A stretch of 64,000 nt of DNA from Cyanophora paradoxa (Eukaryota > Glaucocystophyceae > Cyanophorales > Cyanophoraceae), in the NCBI GenBank assembly GCA_004431415.1, contig QPMI01000435.1:1-64000 (forward strand). The letters run 5' to 3'. This document shows, piece by piece, positions 39,173-48,739 of the stretch; the stretch's first letter is position 1, and each line of letters starts with the position of its first letter. The notes below the pieces were generated by a model. That model did not search any database, had not been told where the DNA came from, and saw only the letters and a list, made by a program, of their open reading frames with translations. A program made the position numbers and the translations under genes.

Positions 39173-39584
39173 TTAATGGATAGTGTTTTGTAGGTGTCAG
39201 AGGTGTCACAAGACGGATTTCAGTAAGACAAGAATATATTTTTGAATATCTCAGTAAGAGAAAGAGATTCCATTTTTAATTGGGTGTGACGCCTGTGACG
39301 GCTGTGACGGCTGTTTTAAGAAGTCTGTCATTTTTGAAAATTTTAAAAAGTTTGAAAGTAGGCGTCACAGGCGTCACAGGCGTCACAGTCAATTAAAGAG
39401 GCGTCACAGTCAATTAAATAGGTGTCACACCCGATTATCTGACCATTTTCAGTAAGACCATCTGAAATTCTGAATTTCTCAGTGTCAACTAACTCGGAAA
39501 TCGCAATACTCTATGTTTCTCCGATTTCTCCAACCCTGAAAACACACCTGTTATTCTCTCATCTATCTCATGAGATACTCTCGT
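39173..39584 (+). repeat. Terminal inverted repeat of element E, left (visible part)
   Basis: Equal in length (412 bp) and apparently identical to the reverse complement of 63589-64000. Contains an iteron palindrome (arms 39284-39314 and 39361-39389) and several CAGTAAGA(C/G) boxes. Confidence 0.93.
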
Positions 39585-39595
39585 TTCGCCAAAAA

Positions 39596-39898
39596 ATGAC
39601 AAACGATTTCCCATCATGCTGTAAAGGAAACATGCCGATTAACCAGCAATATCACAATTTCCATGGGACTTACATCTTGATTGTGAAAAGAATACAAGAT
39701 CATTATGAGATCTTTCAAGAGATGGGATTGCGAATTACAAGGAGATCAACTCTTTGTAGATTCTTGAAAAAGAATGGTGCTAAATGGGATAAGACAATTC
39801 GCCGATGGTATACAGAAGATCGAAAGAGTCCCATTCTTAATATTTTCGAGACAGATGGGGAGTTCTTCTATCAGGATCGGTTTAATCATTACCAATAG
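39596..39898 (+). CDS. DUF5710-like half-unit protein at the left end (element E)
   Basis: About 100 residues from the ATG at 39596, just inside the TIR; an upstream in-frame start at 39482 would lie in the TIR. Residues about 55-70 read FLKKNGAKWDKTIRRWY, matching the core of the DUF5710 unit (GA.WD...W). Related to 13595-13908 in element A. The 3' end overlaps the convergent capsid gene by 17 bp. Function unknown. Confidence 0.5.
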   Translation: MTNDFPSCCKGNMPINQQYHNFHGTYILIVKRIQDHYEIFQEMGLRITRRSTLCRFLKKNGAKWDKTIRRWYTEDRKSPILNIFETDGEFFYQDRFNHYQ

Positions 39899-40813
39899 CC
39901 AAGAACTCTAACTGGAATGAGTTGTCAATTCCATTCATATCTACAAGATCACCATAATAATCGCGAAACTCAACTGTTAACTCTCTAATCACAAGGTTTC
40001 GATCGGTTATTTTTATGTATTCACTGTGCTCTCCACTGTGATAAACATACTGTCCAATATCTTTACTTAATTGCAATCTGAGAATCGCTCCTTGATTCTG
40101 TGGTTGAGATTGTGGGACAATATTGTGGTTTGTAGCAAATGGGGAGAGTTCTTTAATGTGCATGTATAAATACTGTTCTGCATTCATATCTGTCATCTTG
40201 GAAGCTTCTAACTTGTAGTTTAAGCGAGATGCCTCGAATTCATATCCTGTGAATGTGATTCCCCATTGGGGATGGTTTGGGGTGATTGGTATTCCTGCGA
40301 AATAAAGGAAATTCTCGGGGCATATAAAGACCTTGCAGACTCTGGGAAATCGTAAATCTGTTCAGTGGAAGCCACCCACTCCACTGAACTCACACCAAGA
40401 AGTTTACCCAATCTCTGTGTAGATGCAACCATATCGAATTGAACATTACTGTAAAACTCCAATTTGTAGGAGGTAGGGTTGTAGTAGACCTTGAATGCAT
40501 ATGTGAGATTGTTGCTCCCAGTAAATGTGAAATTCAGACCATAATTATATGGAGTGGTGACCCCGAAATGACCTTGATTTATGTAACCACTTGGGAGAAG
40601 GAAGACCTGCTTGGTTTCAGAGATGCCTTGGTAGTAGAATCTGACAAGAAGGTGGTCTGTTCCAATGGAGTTATAGATGCTGTTGGGGATCTCTGCATAC
40701 AAAACTCGACATTCTCTTGGTTTGGTCACTGGGGTTGTGAGTGAAACTTTGTAGGAGTTTTCTATTTGTCCATCTGATCGGTCTCTGCTATCTATATTGA
40801 CCAGCCGAATCAT
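39882..40813 (-). CDS. Penton-like/minor capsid protein 2 (element E, one frameshift)
   Basis: About 310 residues. IRLVNIDSRDRSDGQIENSY then CRVLYAEIPNSIYNSI is a good match to the PLV/giant-virus minor capsid pattern. The middle is RLGKLLGVSSVEW. The C-terminal half (AEQYLYMHIKELSPFATN, LQLSKDIGQYVYH) is in another frame. One C is missing from a CCCC run near 40320. Ortholog of 25399-26336, also divergent from the paralogue on its right, with 28 bp between starts. Confidence 0.7.
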
Positions 40814-40841
40814 TTTAATATATGTTTATAGATAAAAGAAG

Positions 40842-42014
40842 ATGCCTGTGGATTACATTGAAGTGAGCTCTTTCAATACAATTTCGGGAGATGGACCTAC
40901 TTCGAGTTTTATTGCTCGCCTCCCCAGCACATATGAATTTGTAAGAGCAGTGAGACTGGTCTCAGCAGAATTCTATAACAGCATTCCCATGGTGAGTGGT
41001 GAAACCAAAGTAGGAGATGTGACAATTGATAATGCAATCTACCTTTATTGGTCTGAATATCTTTCTGGTGCAGGAAGCACTGGTATTCCAACTGATCGAC
41101 CTGCTGCTGATTATGAATCATGGAAACACATTGTGATAAGTCGCAGCACACCCATTCAAAACCACCAACAACTGGTGAATGTAATTAACTCCAAACTTGC
41201 ATTGAGAGAACCAGCAGTAGCTATTCGTTGCAAATGGGATGATACACTGAAACGAGTTATATTCCATTCAACCATACCGTTTTACCTGGCTTTCTCAACC
41301 GCAATTAACCCAACCCAGGCACATATTCAGAGGTTTTTGAGTTCTGCTCGACTGCTTGGTCTTGATCCTGGGAGATATGGTAACACCCCAATCCAATCAC
41401 AAGTTTATAATACTCTGACTGATGGTATCTTTACTGGGTCGATGGTGCATGGTATCATATCTTCATTTGAACCTGAAAAGACCAGGGATAGTGTTCTGTT
41501 TGTGAGAGTAAAGGAGTTGGGTGATCTGGTTCAATGTGGTGATGGTCTCCTCACTGGATACTTCCACAAAATCGTTGTTCCAGATAAAGATTATGGTGAG
41601 CATGTCGTTTATAATTCGACAGAAGCCCATCCGATTTATAAATACTATAACAAGAATCTGGGACTTTCCACATTTTCGGTTGATATTGTGAATGCAGTCA
41701 ATGAACCAATTGATTTCGAGGGTCAACCTGTCCACCTCACCTTCGAAATTCGATATGGTGATGAACCTGCTGGTGATCCTGTGTACGAATACTTCAAGAG
41801 GAGAATGGCGGAAACACATCCATCTTATCCTGTTAATTGCGAATTTTGCGTAAAATCAAGGATCATTGGTGAATTTTTTATGTTGCAGTATAATAAAAGA
41901 GATAATCATGGATATTACTTCGACCCTCCAACGTCTTTCTCTGAAAGAAGCTCTAACAACCCCGGAAGAAGCCAAGGCGTTCTTCTTGGACAACTCTCTC
42001 ATGCTTGGTCTTGA
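40842..42014 (+). CDS. Penton-like/minor capsid protein 1 (element E)
   Basis: Ortholog of 26364-27320: FIARLPSTYEFVRAVRLVSA then EFYNSIPMV, LGLDPGRYG, FEIRYGDEPAGDPVYEYF. In element C the protein ends about 20 residues after this last motif. Here the frame continues 60 residues further and overlaps the MCP start by 107 bp, with unrelated sequence. A missing base near 41830 with a true stop there is likely. The N-terminal 325 residues are secure. Confidence 0.75.
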   Translation: MPVDYIEVSSFNTISGDGPTSSFIARLPSTYEFVRAVRLVSAEFYNSIPMVSGETKVGDVTIDNAIYLYWSEYLSGAGSTGIPTDRPAADYESWKHIVISRSTPIQNHQQLVNVINSKLALREPAVAIRCKWDDTLKRVIFHSTIPFYLAFSTAINPTQAHIQRFLSSARLLGLDPGRYGNTPIQSQVYNTLTDGIFTGSMVHGIISSFEPEKTRDSVLFVRVKELGDLVQCGDGLLTGYFHKIVVPDKDYGEHVVYNSTEAHPIYKYYNKNLGLSTFSVDIVNAVNEPIDFEGQPVHLTFEIRYGDEPAGDPVYEYFKRRMAETHPSYPVNCEFCVKSRIIGEFFMLQYNKRDNHGYYFDPPTSFSERSSNNPGRSQGVLLGQLSHAWS

Positions 42015-43281
42015 ATCCAAGTCGAAGCCAGTTCTTGTTGTTGTGAACCCAAGCAACACTTTCGAGAATAATGCTGGAAATCGCATTTCTTTCAAGCTCC
42101 CTCGCTACAATTTCTGTGGAAAACTCGAACTTGCGTTTGACCTTCCAGCTGTCACTTTTGCTGGTGATACCGACCTTGTTCGCAATGGATACGTTCGCCC
42201 AGTTGGTGCTCTTGTCTCTCGACTTGAAATCACCTATGGATCTTACACTTTCCATGTGCCTTCTGATTTCCTTGCTCATTTCCCTCTTATCTATTACAGT
42301 GAGGATCAACTCGCCAAGAAGAAGCGTTCAATGGGTATGGTTCATGGTATCCCTGCCCATGGAACCAACCGACTTGGTGGGTCATTTTTCACTGAAATCC
42401 CAGTCCCATGGCTAAACCACTACCTACCTCTTGGTGCTCTCTCAGGAGAAATGGTGGTAACTGTCTGGTTCAAGGATGCTGGAAAGGGTTATGTTGAGAC
42501 TTCTTATGGTGGTCGTGCTCTTCCTGTTGTTGGTGGAACAGCTGCTGATAAGACAGAGGATGATGGACTTGGTGCTACTGCTAATGCTACTCTTGCCCAT
42601 GTTGGTCAACAAATCACCACTTTTGGAATTGGTGCAACAACAACCCCCGAAATTAAAGTCACTTCTCCTCGTCTTTACATGCATGCTATTAATGTTTCTG
42701 ATGAACTGTTTGCTACTGTCATTGAGAAGGTGAAGACCACTGGTATGGCTATTCCTGCTCTGGATATTGGTTTTGTTGACAGTGTCAATTTTGCTGCAAA
42801 AGGAAATGCTCAACCAAATCGTATTAACCTGTCACAGATCTCTGGTCTTGTCTATGGTCTTCTTGTTTCAGTTCGTGATGCCGCAGGTATTGATGGTTTC
42901 AATGGTTCCCACAGTGTTCTGAAAACGTATGCTAACTCAAAAGACATTACTTTCACTGTTGAAATTAATGGTCAACGTCTCTATGCTACTGAGCCCATCC
43001 CTCTCCTCAAAGGTGCCGAATTAATTGCGGATGCCTTCAAGTGCTCGAATATGGACAAGGTTGCAGACAAATATGTCCTCAGTGGTCTACCATTCTGTGT
43101 TGATGGAGAGAAAGCGATTCGCAACATTGCCCAGTCTGGCTATGTTGATCTCACGAACTCCTCCTCCTCTTTCCTCACTCTATACATGCCTTCTGACCAG
43201 ACAATCACAGTTAATGTTCGTGCTCTCATGCACAGTTTCATTATAGTCGATAAGGACGGCCTGAGGCGAATCAATCTGTAA
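41908..43281 (+). CDS. Major capsid protein, double jelly-roll (element E)
   Basis: A 457-residue protein from the ATG at 41908, chosen because the N-terminus (MDITSTLQRLSLKEALTTPE) then aligns with that of 27372. It holds the IPVPWLNHYLPLGALSGEMV signature followed by WFKD, and the C-terminus LMHSFIIVDKDGLRRINL. Whole-length homologue of the element C MCP. Forms the capsid shell. Followed by the packaging ATPase. Confidence 0.87.
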   Translation: MDITSTLQRLSLKEALTTPEEAKAFFLDNSLMLGLESKSKPVLVVVNPSNTFENNAGNRISFKLPRYNFCGKLELAFDLPAVTFAGDTDLVRNGYVRPVGALVSRLEITYGSYTFHVPSDFLAHFPLIYYSEDQLAKKKRSMGMVHGIPAHGTNRLGGSFFTEIPVPWLNHYLPLGALSGEMVVTVWFKDAGKGYVETSYGGRALPVVGGTAADKTEDDGLGATANATLAHVGQQITTFGIGATTTPEIKVTSPRLYMHAINVSDELFATVIEKVKTTGMAIPALDIGFVDSVNFAAKGNAQPNRINLSQISGLVYGLLVSVRDAAGIDGFNGSHSVLKTYANSKDITFTVEINGQRLYATEPIPLLKGAELIADAFKCSNMDKVADKYVLSGLPFCVDGEKAIRNIAQSGYVDLTNSSSSFLTLYMPSDQTITVNVRALMHSFIIVDKDGLRRINL

Positions 43282-43343
43282 AACCATTATCAGTAACAGT
43301 TCGTTATTTTTATCTATCTTTAATAAGAAAGATCTACAAAGCC

Positions 43344-44126
43344 ATGAACGATTTAGAAGAATTTGTTGCCTCTGAGATGATAACCCCACCATTTCGTGCT
43401 CTTTTCATAGGAAAGTCTGCAACAGGCAAGTCAGAATGTGTGAAATATTGGTTGAAACAGCTGCATGATGCGAAAAAGATTGATACTGTTCTTGTTGTGA
43501 GTGGGACGTCCTTCAATCATTTCTGGGATGCAGTTGCAACATTGCAACTCGGGAAATGGGATGCTGCTTACATTTCCAAATTACTGGATGAAAGGCAGGA
43601 GAAAATCGAAAAAGGGGAACCTGTCAATCACCTGTGTGTGGTCTTAGATGATCTAATAGACAACGAAATCATTGATTTGACCCGAGACAAAATCGTGGGA
43701 TCTCTTTATTCCAGAGGTCGCCATTCGAAAATCTCGATTATCTGCATCACACAGAAGCTGAGGAAGGTTTCTTCAACAATTCGAGTAAATTCGGATTATG
43801 CTGTGTTCCTGAGTGCTGCAAATCGCAAAGAACTCGAAGCCATTGAAGAGGAATATAATATCATGCGAAACAAGGACGATTTCTATAAGATGTTTGAGGA
43901 GTATGTGCACTCTTACCAATATATTGTGTGGTCTTCTGCAAATTATTCGGTGAACTATTATGTTGATAAAGCGGATCTGGTCAAAGATTTCGCATTTCCT
44001 CGGTTCCACAGGAAGCCCAAAACGAAAGAGGACGAATTACCACCTCCACAGAAAGAGGAAGCCCCCAAAGAGGTCAAGAGTGGTGTTCATTCGAATAAAC
44101 TGATGCGATATAAGAGAGGTTTATAA
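43344..44126 (+). CDS. A32-like/FtsK-HerA genome-packaging ATPase (element E)
   Basis: A 260-residue protein. Walker A is GKSATGKS (about 22-29), Walker B is CVVLDDLID (about 97-105), followed by ITQKLRKV. Its tail is Pro/Glu/Lys-rich. Ortholog of 121-987 and 28869-29609, in the same place between MCP and coiled-coil gene. Confidence 0.9.
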   Translation: MNDLEEFVASEMITPPFRALFIGKSATGKSECVKYWLKQLHDAKKIDTVLVVSGTSFNHFWDAVATLQLGKWDAAYISKLLDERQEKIEKGEPVNHLCVVLDDLIDNEIIDLTRDKIVGSLYSRGRHSKISIICITQKLRKVSSTIRVNSDYAVFLSAANRKELEAIEEEYNIMRNKDDFYKMFEEYVHSYQYIVWSSANYSVNYYVDKADLVKDFAFPRFHRKPKTKEDELPPPQKEEAPKEVKSGVHSNKLMRYKRGL

Positions 44127-44154
44127 AATAATCTCTGCTTCTAATAAATATACA

Positions 44155-44889
44155 ATGCCTTCCAAACGCAAAGTTGGTGTTCCTGCTGGTGCTATGTCAT
44201 ATTCTGCATCCTCTGGAACCGGTTCTATTAACACAGAGCCCATGAAATTCAATGGTGTCAATGAAGTTAAAGCATCACAGCAACAGGAGGATCCCCTCAA
44301 TGCTGCTTACGAAGAATCACCAGATGATAAAGCGCCCCAGACATCCACAAGTGACCAGTTGAATATTTCGCCCGAAACCTCCAAGATGAAGGCAGTTGGT
44401 GAAGGTGCTCGTCGAATTATTGGTGCTGCTGATGACAAAGGACTGGGTCTCCAAGATCTCTCACTGGCTCGCAAAGGTGAAGGTGTCTCCAAAGAATCAG
44501 ACAAGGTAATTCAATCCATGGCTGGTGAGGTGACCTACAAGACAGCACCAACTCAAAACATCCACCGAATTCCCAAAGCCCAATGGGACGAAATGACTGC
44601 GAAACTTAAAGATCTGGAAGCGAAATCGAGTGCACTTGAACAGTATGTCTCTGAGAAGAAAGAGAGAGCGAAATTAAAGGAGATGCTGCGAAAGGAGGTG
44701 TATAGAATGGGAATCACTGGTCTTCCAGATAAGCAGTTCATTGGTAAAAAAGAGACTCAAATTGATGAGCAGGCAGTTGATGAGATGAAGACCAAAACCC
44801 AGAAGGGAACCATTGAACCTGGTGCTACCAAATCAGAGGTCGATAAAGGTGTTGCCCCAACAGTATATAAACGACGAGTTTGGCTATAA
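44155..44889 (+). CDS. Conserved coiled-coil protein following the ATPase (element E)
   Basis: A 244-residue protein. Basic start (PSKRKVGVPAG), Ser/Glu-rich disordered middle, coiled coil at about 145-180 (EMTAKLKDLEAKSSALEQ), end YKRRVWL. Same layout as 990-1673 and 29619-30248. Confidence 0.78.
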   Translation: MPSKRKVGVPAGAMSYSASSGTGSINTEPMKFNGVNEVKASQQQEDPLNAAYEESPDDKAPQTSTSDQLNISPETSKMKAVGEGARRIIGAADDKGLGLQDLSLARKGEGVSKESDKVIQSMAGEVTYKTAPTQNIHRIPKAQWDEMTAKLKDLEAKSSALEQYVSEKKERAKLKEMLRKEVYRMGITGLPDKQFIGKKETQIDEQAVDEMKTKTQKGTIEPGATKSEVDKGVAPTVYKRRVWL

Positions 44890-44916
44890 TTATCTCGCTT
44901 TAAGAGAGAGAGCATC

Positions 44917-45150
44917 ATGGATTTCTTGCGAAAAATCATTGAAATGTTTAATCTCCACATTGTGAGCAATTGTCACAGTGGTTGCTGTGATACAAAAGTC
45001 GAAATCGAATTCTCTGACACTGAAAGTCATGGATCTGGCGGTAGGCGATTATCCACAGACTCGGTGGATTTCGAGGAGCATATTAAAACAGAGACAGTGA
45101 GGCGACGCTCTGTATCTTTCACAGATCCGAAATTAAATCTCGGTAATTAA
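44917..45150 (+). CDS. Small conserved Cys-rich protein (element E)
   Basis: A 77-residue protein and the shortest and clearest member of its family: helix FLRKIIEMFNLHIVSN, then CHSGCCDTKVEIEFSDTE, then GGRRLS and RRRSVSF, which could be phosphorylation-type Ser/Arg segments. Homologues at 1871 and 15747. Function unknown. Confidence 0.72.
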   Translation: MDFLRKIIEMFNLHIVSNCHSGCCDTKVEIEFSDTESHGSGGRRLSTDSVDFEEHIKTETVRRRSVSFTDPKLNLGN

Positions 45151-45156
45151 TATCGA

Positions 45157-45270
45157 ATGCTCAGTCTCTCTGAGATCTATGCTATCCTTGAAAGGAAATC
45201 CGCTGAATATGCAACAGAAGACGCAATAAAAAAGCGTAGACAGGAACTGGTCTCGATCTGCAAAAAATGA
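45157..45270 (+). CDS. Possible 37-residue micro-protein (element E)
   Basis: MLSLSEIYAILERKSAEYAT then a basic helix ending ICKK. It starts 6 bp after the Cys-rich gene and has plausible helical composition. No homologue was found in the other elements, so it is tentative. Confidence 0.3.
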   Translation: MLSLSEIYAILERKSAEYATEDAIKKRRQELVSICKK

Positions 45271-45314
45271 CAAGGGATTTAAGGGTAAGGTGTGTTTGAT
45301 TGGTGAACCCGGAC

Positions 45315-45339
45315 AAATTATTTTCTCGTCCAAATATAA
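45315..45339 (+). promoter_or_regulatory. Promoter-like motif before the AT-hook gene (element E)
   Basis: AAATTATTTTCTCGTCC followed by AAATATAA, 12 bp before the ATG at 45352. It matches the element A motif except for the CCGG core. Confidence 0.6.
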
Positions 45340-45351
45340 GGAACATATCAA

Positions 45352-45579
45352 ATGGAAACTGAATCTGTGGTCGAATTCGAACTTGCAATGAGCGAAATGG
45401 ATCCCAATGAGAGGAAAAGGTTGTATGACCGCTTGTATTTCCAGAAACGTTATCAAGATGAGGAATTTCGTGAATTATATCGTAAAAAGGCACTGGAACG
45501 ATATTATCGCAGGAAAGCTGCTGAGATGGATCCCAATAATCCAGTCAAACGCCCAGTAGGTCGTCCCAGAAAATACTGA
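45352..45579 (+). CDS. AT-hook basic protein (element E)
   Basis: A 75-residue protein. Acidic start, a basic helix (RLYFQKRYQDEEFRELYRKK) and a terminal AT hook, VGRPRKY. Homologue of 2369-2781 and 30558-30875. Predicted to bind AT-rich DNA. Confidence 0.65.
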   Translation: METESVVEFELAMSEMDPNERKRLYDRLYFQKRYQDEEFRELYRKKALERYYRRKAAEMDPNNPVKRPVGRPRKY

Positions 45580-45626
45580 ACCGCCCCCAAAGTCCCAGAT
45601 ATCCGCTGAATCCTTTTTGTTACCAT

Positions 45627-45652
45627 GATCAATCGACTTTTCGATGGATCAT
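45627..45652. terminator. Hairpin after the AT-hook gene
   Basis: TGATCAATCGA and TCGATGGATCA pair with one mismatch around a 4-base loop. A possible transcript end. Confidence 0.35.
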
Positions 45653-45725
45653 TACCATATATCGAGCGCCAATCGGAAAACCCAAAGGTATTTAAAGGTT
45701 AGCCGCCAAAAAATGACAAGGATCC

Positions 45726-45750
45726 GGAGAAATTAATTTCTCCATTAAGT
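45726..45750 (+). promoter_or_regulatory. Palindromic promoter element before the primase-helicase
   Basis: GGAGAAATTAATTTCTCC (45726-45743) is an exact 18-bp palindrome and overlaps a copy of the AATTA(T/A)TTTCTC motif. It lies 30 bp upstream of the ATG. It could bind a dimeric regulator. Confidence 0.5.
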
Positions 45751-45773
45751 GTAAGAAGCCCCCGATTTTCGAA

Positions 45774-48137
45774 ATGAACGCTGCCGCCAAGAAATCCCTG
45801 AAACGCCTTGTTGACTGGCTTCGTGAAGACGATGTCCTGTCTGAGAATCTCGTAATTCCTGTTGATCCTGATACCAAGAGACCGCTTTTCGCTCATAAAG
45901 ACGGATCCTGGACTTGGGATAAATTCGATGAAGCCCTGAAATCCGGTAAATATACTGCTTGGGGCATTCTTGCTCGTAATATCATGGTTATTGACTTCGA
46001 CCAAGAGGAGGATTTCGCCAAATTCGAGGAGCAATTCCCTGATGATTTCGGTGGTGTTAATCCACTTGCTAAAACCAAAAAAGGATATCATGCTTATTTC
46101 GCTCGACCTGCTGAATTCGACACCATTAAGATCTGGGATAAAGCAGGTGCATTCAAAGGAAACCCCAAGATCGACTGCAAAACGATTGCATCCACTGGGA
46201 CTGCTGGGGTAATTAATGTTTGTCCCAGTCCCAACAAAACATGGATCAGAGAGCCATGGGCATCTGAGTGTGAGTTAAATGAACCCACTGCTGAGTTGCA
46301 AAAGTGGATTGTTGAAAACTACGAATTCCCCAAAGGTGCACATTCTTATTATGCAAGGTGCGCTGAGGAGAATTTGCAGAAACATATTCTTTCTAAACTC
46401 GAAGAATTCGGTTTCATCTTGCCCACAATCATCAATGAGACCAAGATGGGATACAATTTCACTGCTGAGAACAAAGGTCTGGTCTGTCCCTGCTGCAAGG
46501 GAAGCCATGACTCGAACAATTGGTATATTGTTCAAGGGAAGGAGAAGGACAAATATATTGTTTCGAGTTACAGTGCAAACTGCAAGAAGCGACTTATCAC
46601 AATTCGTGTGAAGGAAGAGACAGATGCGAATATCGAAAATCTGATTGATCGGTCTGCTGGATCTGATGGTGCCCATTATGATGTTGCACAGGTTGCCTAT
46701 CTTGTTCTGCAAGACAAATACAAGTATTCCAACAAGACCTGGTTCAAGTTCAATGATGTATGTGGGATTTGGGAGATGGATGAAACTGGGAAGCGAATCT
46801 TTCTCTGTTTGAGCTGCAAGGTCTGTCCAGTTTATCTTCAACGTTCTGTTCAACTTGCACAGAGAGCTCTTCGTGATGAAGAGAACCGCAATTCCTTGGA
46901 GGAAAGGTCAAAGATTCTGCTGGGAATTGCTAAGAGCCTCAAACAGACTACATACAGAACTGCACTTATGTCTGATCTTTCAGTTCTGTTCAGTGACAAG
47001 ACCTTTTTCGAGAGACTTGATACTGTTCCCAACATCATTGGGTTCACAAATGGTGTATTTGACTTGAACTCCATGACTTTTCGACAGGGACTCCCATATG
47101 ATATGGTGAGTAAGACTGTTGGCTACGATTACACCACAGAAATTGACCAAGAGAAGGTTGCAAAGATTAAATCCATCTATGCAGATATTATTGAATCGGA
47201 TACAGACCGCGAATTCATGCTGGGATTAATCGCCTATGCCCTGAGTGGTTTGACAGAAAATCAGAGATACACTTGCTGGACTGGAATTGGAGCAAATGGG
47301 AAATCACTGCTCCAAGAGTTGGTGAAAGACACATTTGGTGAGTATTATGGGTCACTGGACATGACATATTGGACTAAACCCAAGAAGAGTTCGTCAGAGG
47401 CTTCCCCAGAACTCGCTTGCATTCTTGGTAAACGAATTGTTTTCAGTAATGAAGCAGAAGATGGTGATATGCTTCAACTGAACAAAATCAAACAGGTTAC
47501 TGGTGGGAATGAGATGAAGGTTCGAGCTCTTTTCAAAGATCTTGTTACATTCATTCCCATGTTCCAGTTGTTCTTGTCCACAAATGACAACCTGGGAATC
47601 AGTAAACCAGATGCAGCAATCCAAAGGCGAATTATCTACTACCGATTCGAAAATGTCTTCAAGGTCGATCCTCAGCCTGGTGAGAAGAAAGCAGACACCA
47701 CTCTAATGCGCCTAATGAAGAATGATGACGATTATAAAATGGCGCATATGTCCATTCTCCTGGAAATGTGGAGAACCCATTCTCTCAATGAATTCGTCAC
47801 CAAACCACCCCAGTCCATTGTTGATCAAGGTGTTGAATATTTCAATGAGAATGACAAGATTGGAGAATGGATTCGTGAGAGTTATGAACTCACCAAGAGT
47901 CAAGGGGATTTCGCCACAAGTGAGTCCATTATCAGTCACTTTAAGATGGATCACATGGGCAAATCTGATGAGAAAATCACAGAATGCACTATCTTGAAGA
48001 GACTTCGCGAAGTCTTTAATGTGAAGGCTGAGAGAAAGCGAGTCAATGGTGTTCTTGCTCGTGGCTACTTTGGGATCAAAAAGAAGCATAGTCGCAAGTT
48101 GGTGGATGACAGTGATGTTGAAGGTGGGGATGAGTAA
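45774..48137 (+). CDS. Primase-polymerase/SF3 helicase (D5-like) (element E)
   Basis: A 787-residue protein. The archaeo-eukaryotic primase domain (residues 1-170) has VIDFDQEED (about 71), KKGYHAYF (about 104) and KIDCKTIASTGTAGVINVCP. Possible zinc sites follow: CPCCKGSH (about 239) and CLSCKVCP. The SF3 helicase has Walker A GANGKS (about 506), RIVFSNEAEDG (about 554) and motif C LFLSTND (about 599), then a winged-helix-like end. It would unwind and prime the viral genome at an origin. The candidate origin lies directly downstream (48236-48340). Elements A and C have no equivalent in view. Confidence 0.88.
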   Translation: MNAAAKKSLKRLVDWLREDDVLSENLVIPVDPDTKRPLFAHKDGSWTWDKFDEALKSGKYTAWGILARNIMVIDFDQEEDFAKFEEQFPDDFGGVNPLAKTKKGYHAYFARPAEFDTIKIWDKAGAFKGNPKIDCKTIASTGTAGVINVCPSPNKTWIREPWASECELNEPTAELQKWIVENYEFPKGAHSYYARCAEENLQKHILSKLEEFGFILPTIINETKMGYNFTAENKGLVCPCCKGSHDSNNWYIVQGKEKDKYIVSSYSANCKKRLITIRVKEETDANIENLIDRSAGSDGAHYDVAQVAYLVLQDKYKYSNKTWFKFNDVCGIWEMDETGKRIFLCLSCKVCPVYLQRSVQLAQRALRDEENRNSLEERSKILLGIAKSLKQTTYRTALMSDLSVLFSDKTFFERLDTVPNIIGFTNGVFDLNSMTFRQGLPYDMVSKTVGYDYTTEIDQEKVAKIKSIYADIIESDTDREFMLGLIAYALSGLTENQRYTCWTGIGANGKSLLQELVKDTFGEYYGSLDMTYWTKPKKSSSEASPELACILGKRIVFSNEAEDGDMLQLNKIKQVTGGNEMKVRALFKDLVTFIPMFQLFLSTNDNLGISKPDAAIQRRIIYYRFENVFKVDPQPGEKKADTTLMRLMKNDDDYKMAHMSILLEMWRTHSLNEFVTKPPQSIVDQGVEYFNENDKIGEWIRESYELTKSQGDFATSESIISHFKMDHMGKSDEKITECTILKRLREVFNVKAERKRVNGVLARGYFGIKKKHSRKLVDDSDVEGGDE

Positions 48138-48491
48138 ACAAAACAGAATCGATTCTAATACTGATTGAATTTCTTATTTTTTAAAAACCTTACTGTAAAT
48201 GGTTTGTGTGACAGCTGTGACACCTTTTTAATTGAGTGTGACGCCTGTGACGCCTGTGACGCCTATTTTCAAACTTTTTAAAATTTCAAAAATCTACAAA
48301 CCTCTGAAAACAGGTGTCACAGGCGTCACAGGCGTCACACCCAATTAACCACAGACTCCCCCCTGTGGGTCGATGACTGTTTCGATTCTTAATCGGACAA
48401 TATAAAAACGTATCGAAAATCGTTGTGTTGTGACAAAAATTGACTGGCGATTTAATGGATCGTTGCGTATTTCACTTGACTAAGACAGAAA
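48138..48491. other. Non-coding spacer holding the candidate replication origin
   Basis: A 354-bp spacer with no gene, AT-rich outside the iteron palindrome. Confidence 0.6.
48236..48340. repeat. Iteron palindrome, candidate replication origin (element E)
   Basis: Three direct TGTGACGCC units (48236-48264) face three GGCGTCACA units (48312-48340). The 29-bp arms differ at one base and enclose a 47-bp AT-rich core. The same structure is in the TIR (39284-39389) and outside it (38994-39096). It lies between the primase-helicase and polymerase genes. Confidence 0.7.
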
Positions 48492-48683
48492 ATGGATTAT
48501 TTTGATGAAATTCGGCAGCAGCTTGTCGAAAAGAATGATATTGCAGAGGTGGCGGATTATATTGCAAAGATCAGAGCAGGTTATGGTAGAACCTATCAAA
48601 AGAAGCGTGTTTATGCAAGCAGACTCGACACAGTGAATGTATATGTCCCCAAAGGCACGAATGTGCGAATTATCAGAACCTGA
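48492..48683 (+). CDS. Small protein upstream of the polymerase (element E)
   Basis: A 63-residue protein, MDYFDEIRQQLVEKNDIAEV with a basic C-terminal half ending in VYVPKGTNVRIIRT. Not recognised. It lies between the candidate origin and pPolB. A small DNA-binding or initiator accessory protein is possible but unproven. Confidence 0.5.
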   Translation: MDYFDEIRQQLVEKNDIAEVADYIAKIRAGYGRTYQKKRVYASRLDTVNVYVPKGTNVRIIRT

Positions 48684-48739
48684 AAAATGCGAAATGCGTT
48701 TAAAACGCCCAAAAATAATATGTTCCCTTAAAGTAAAAG

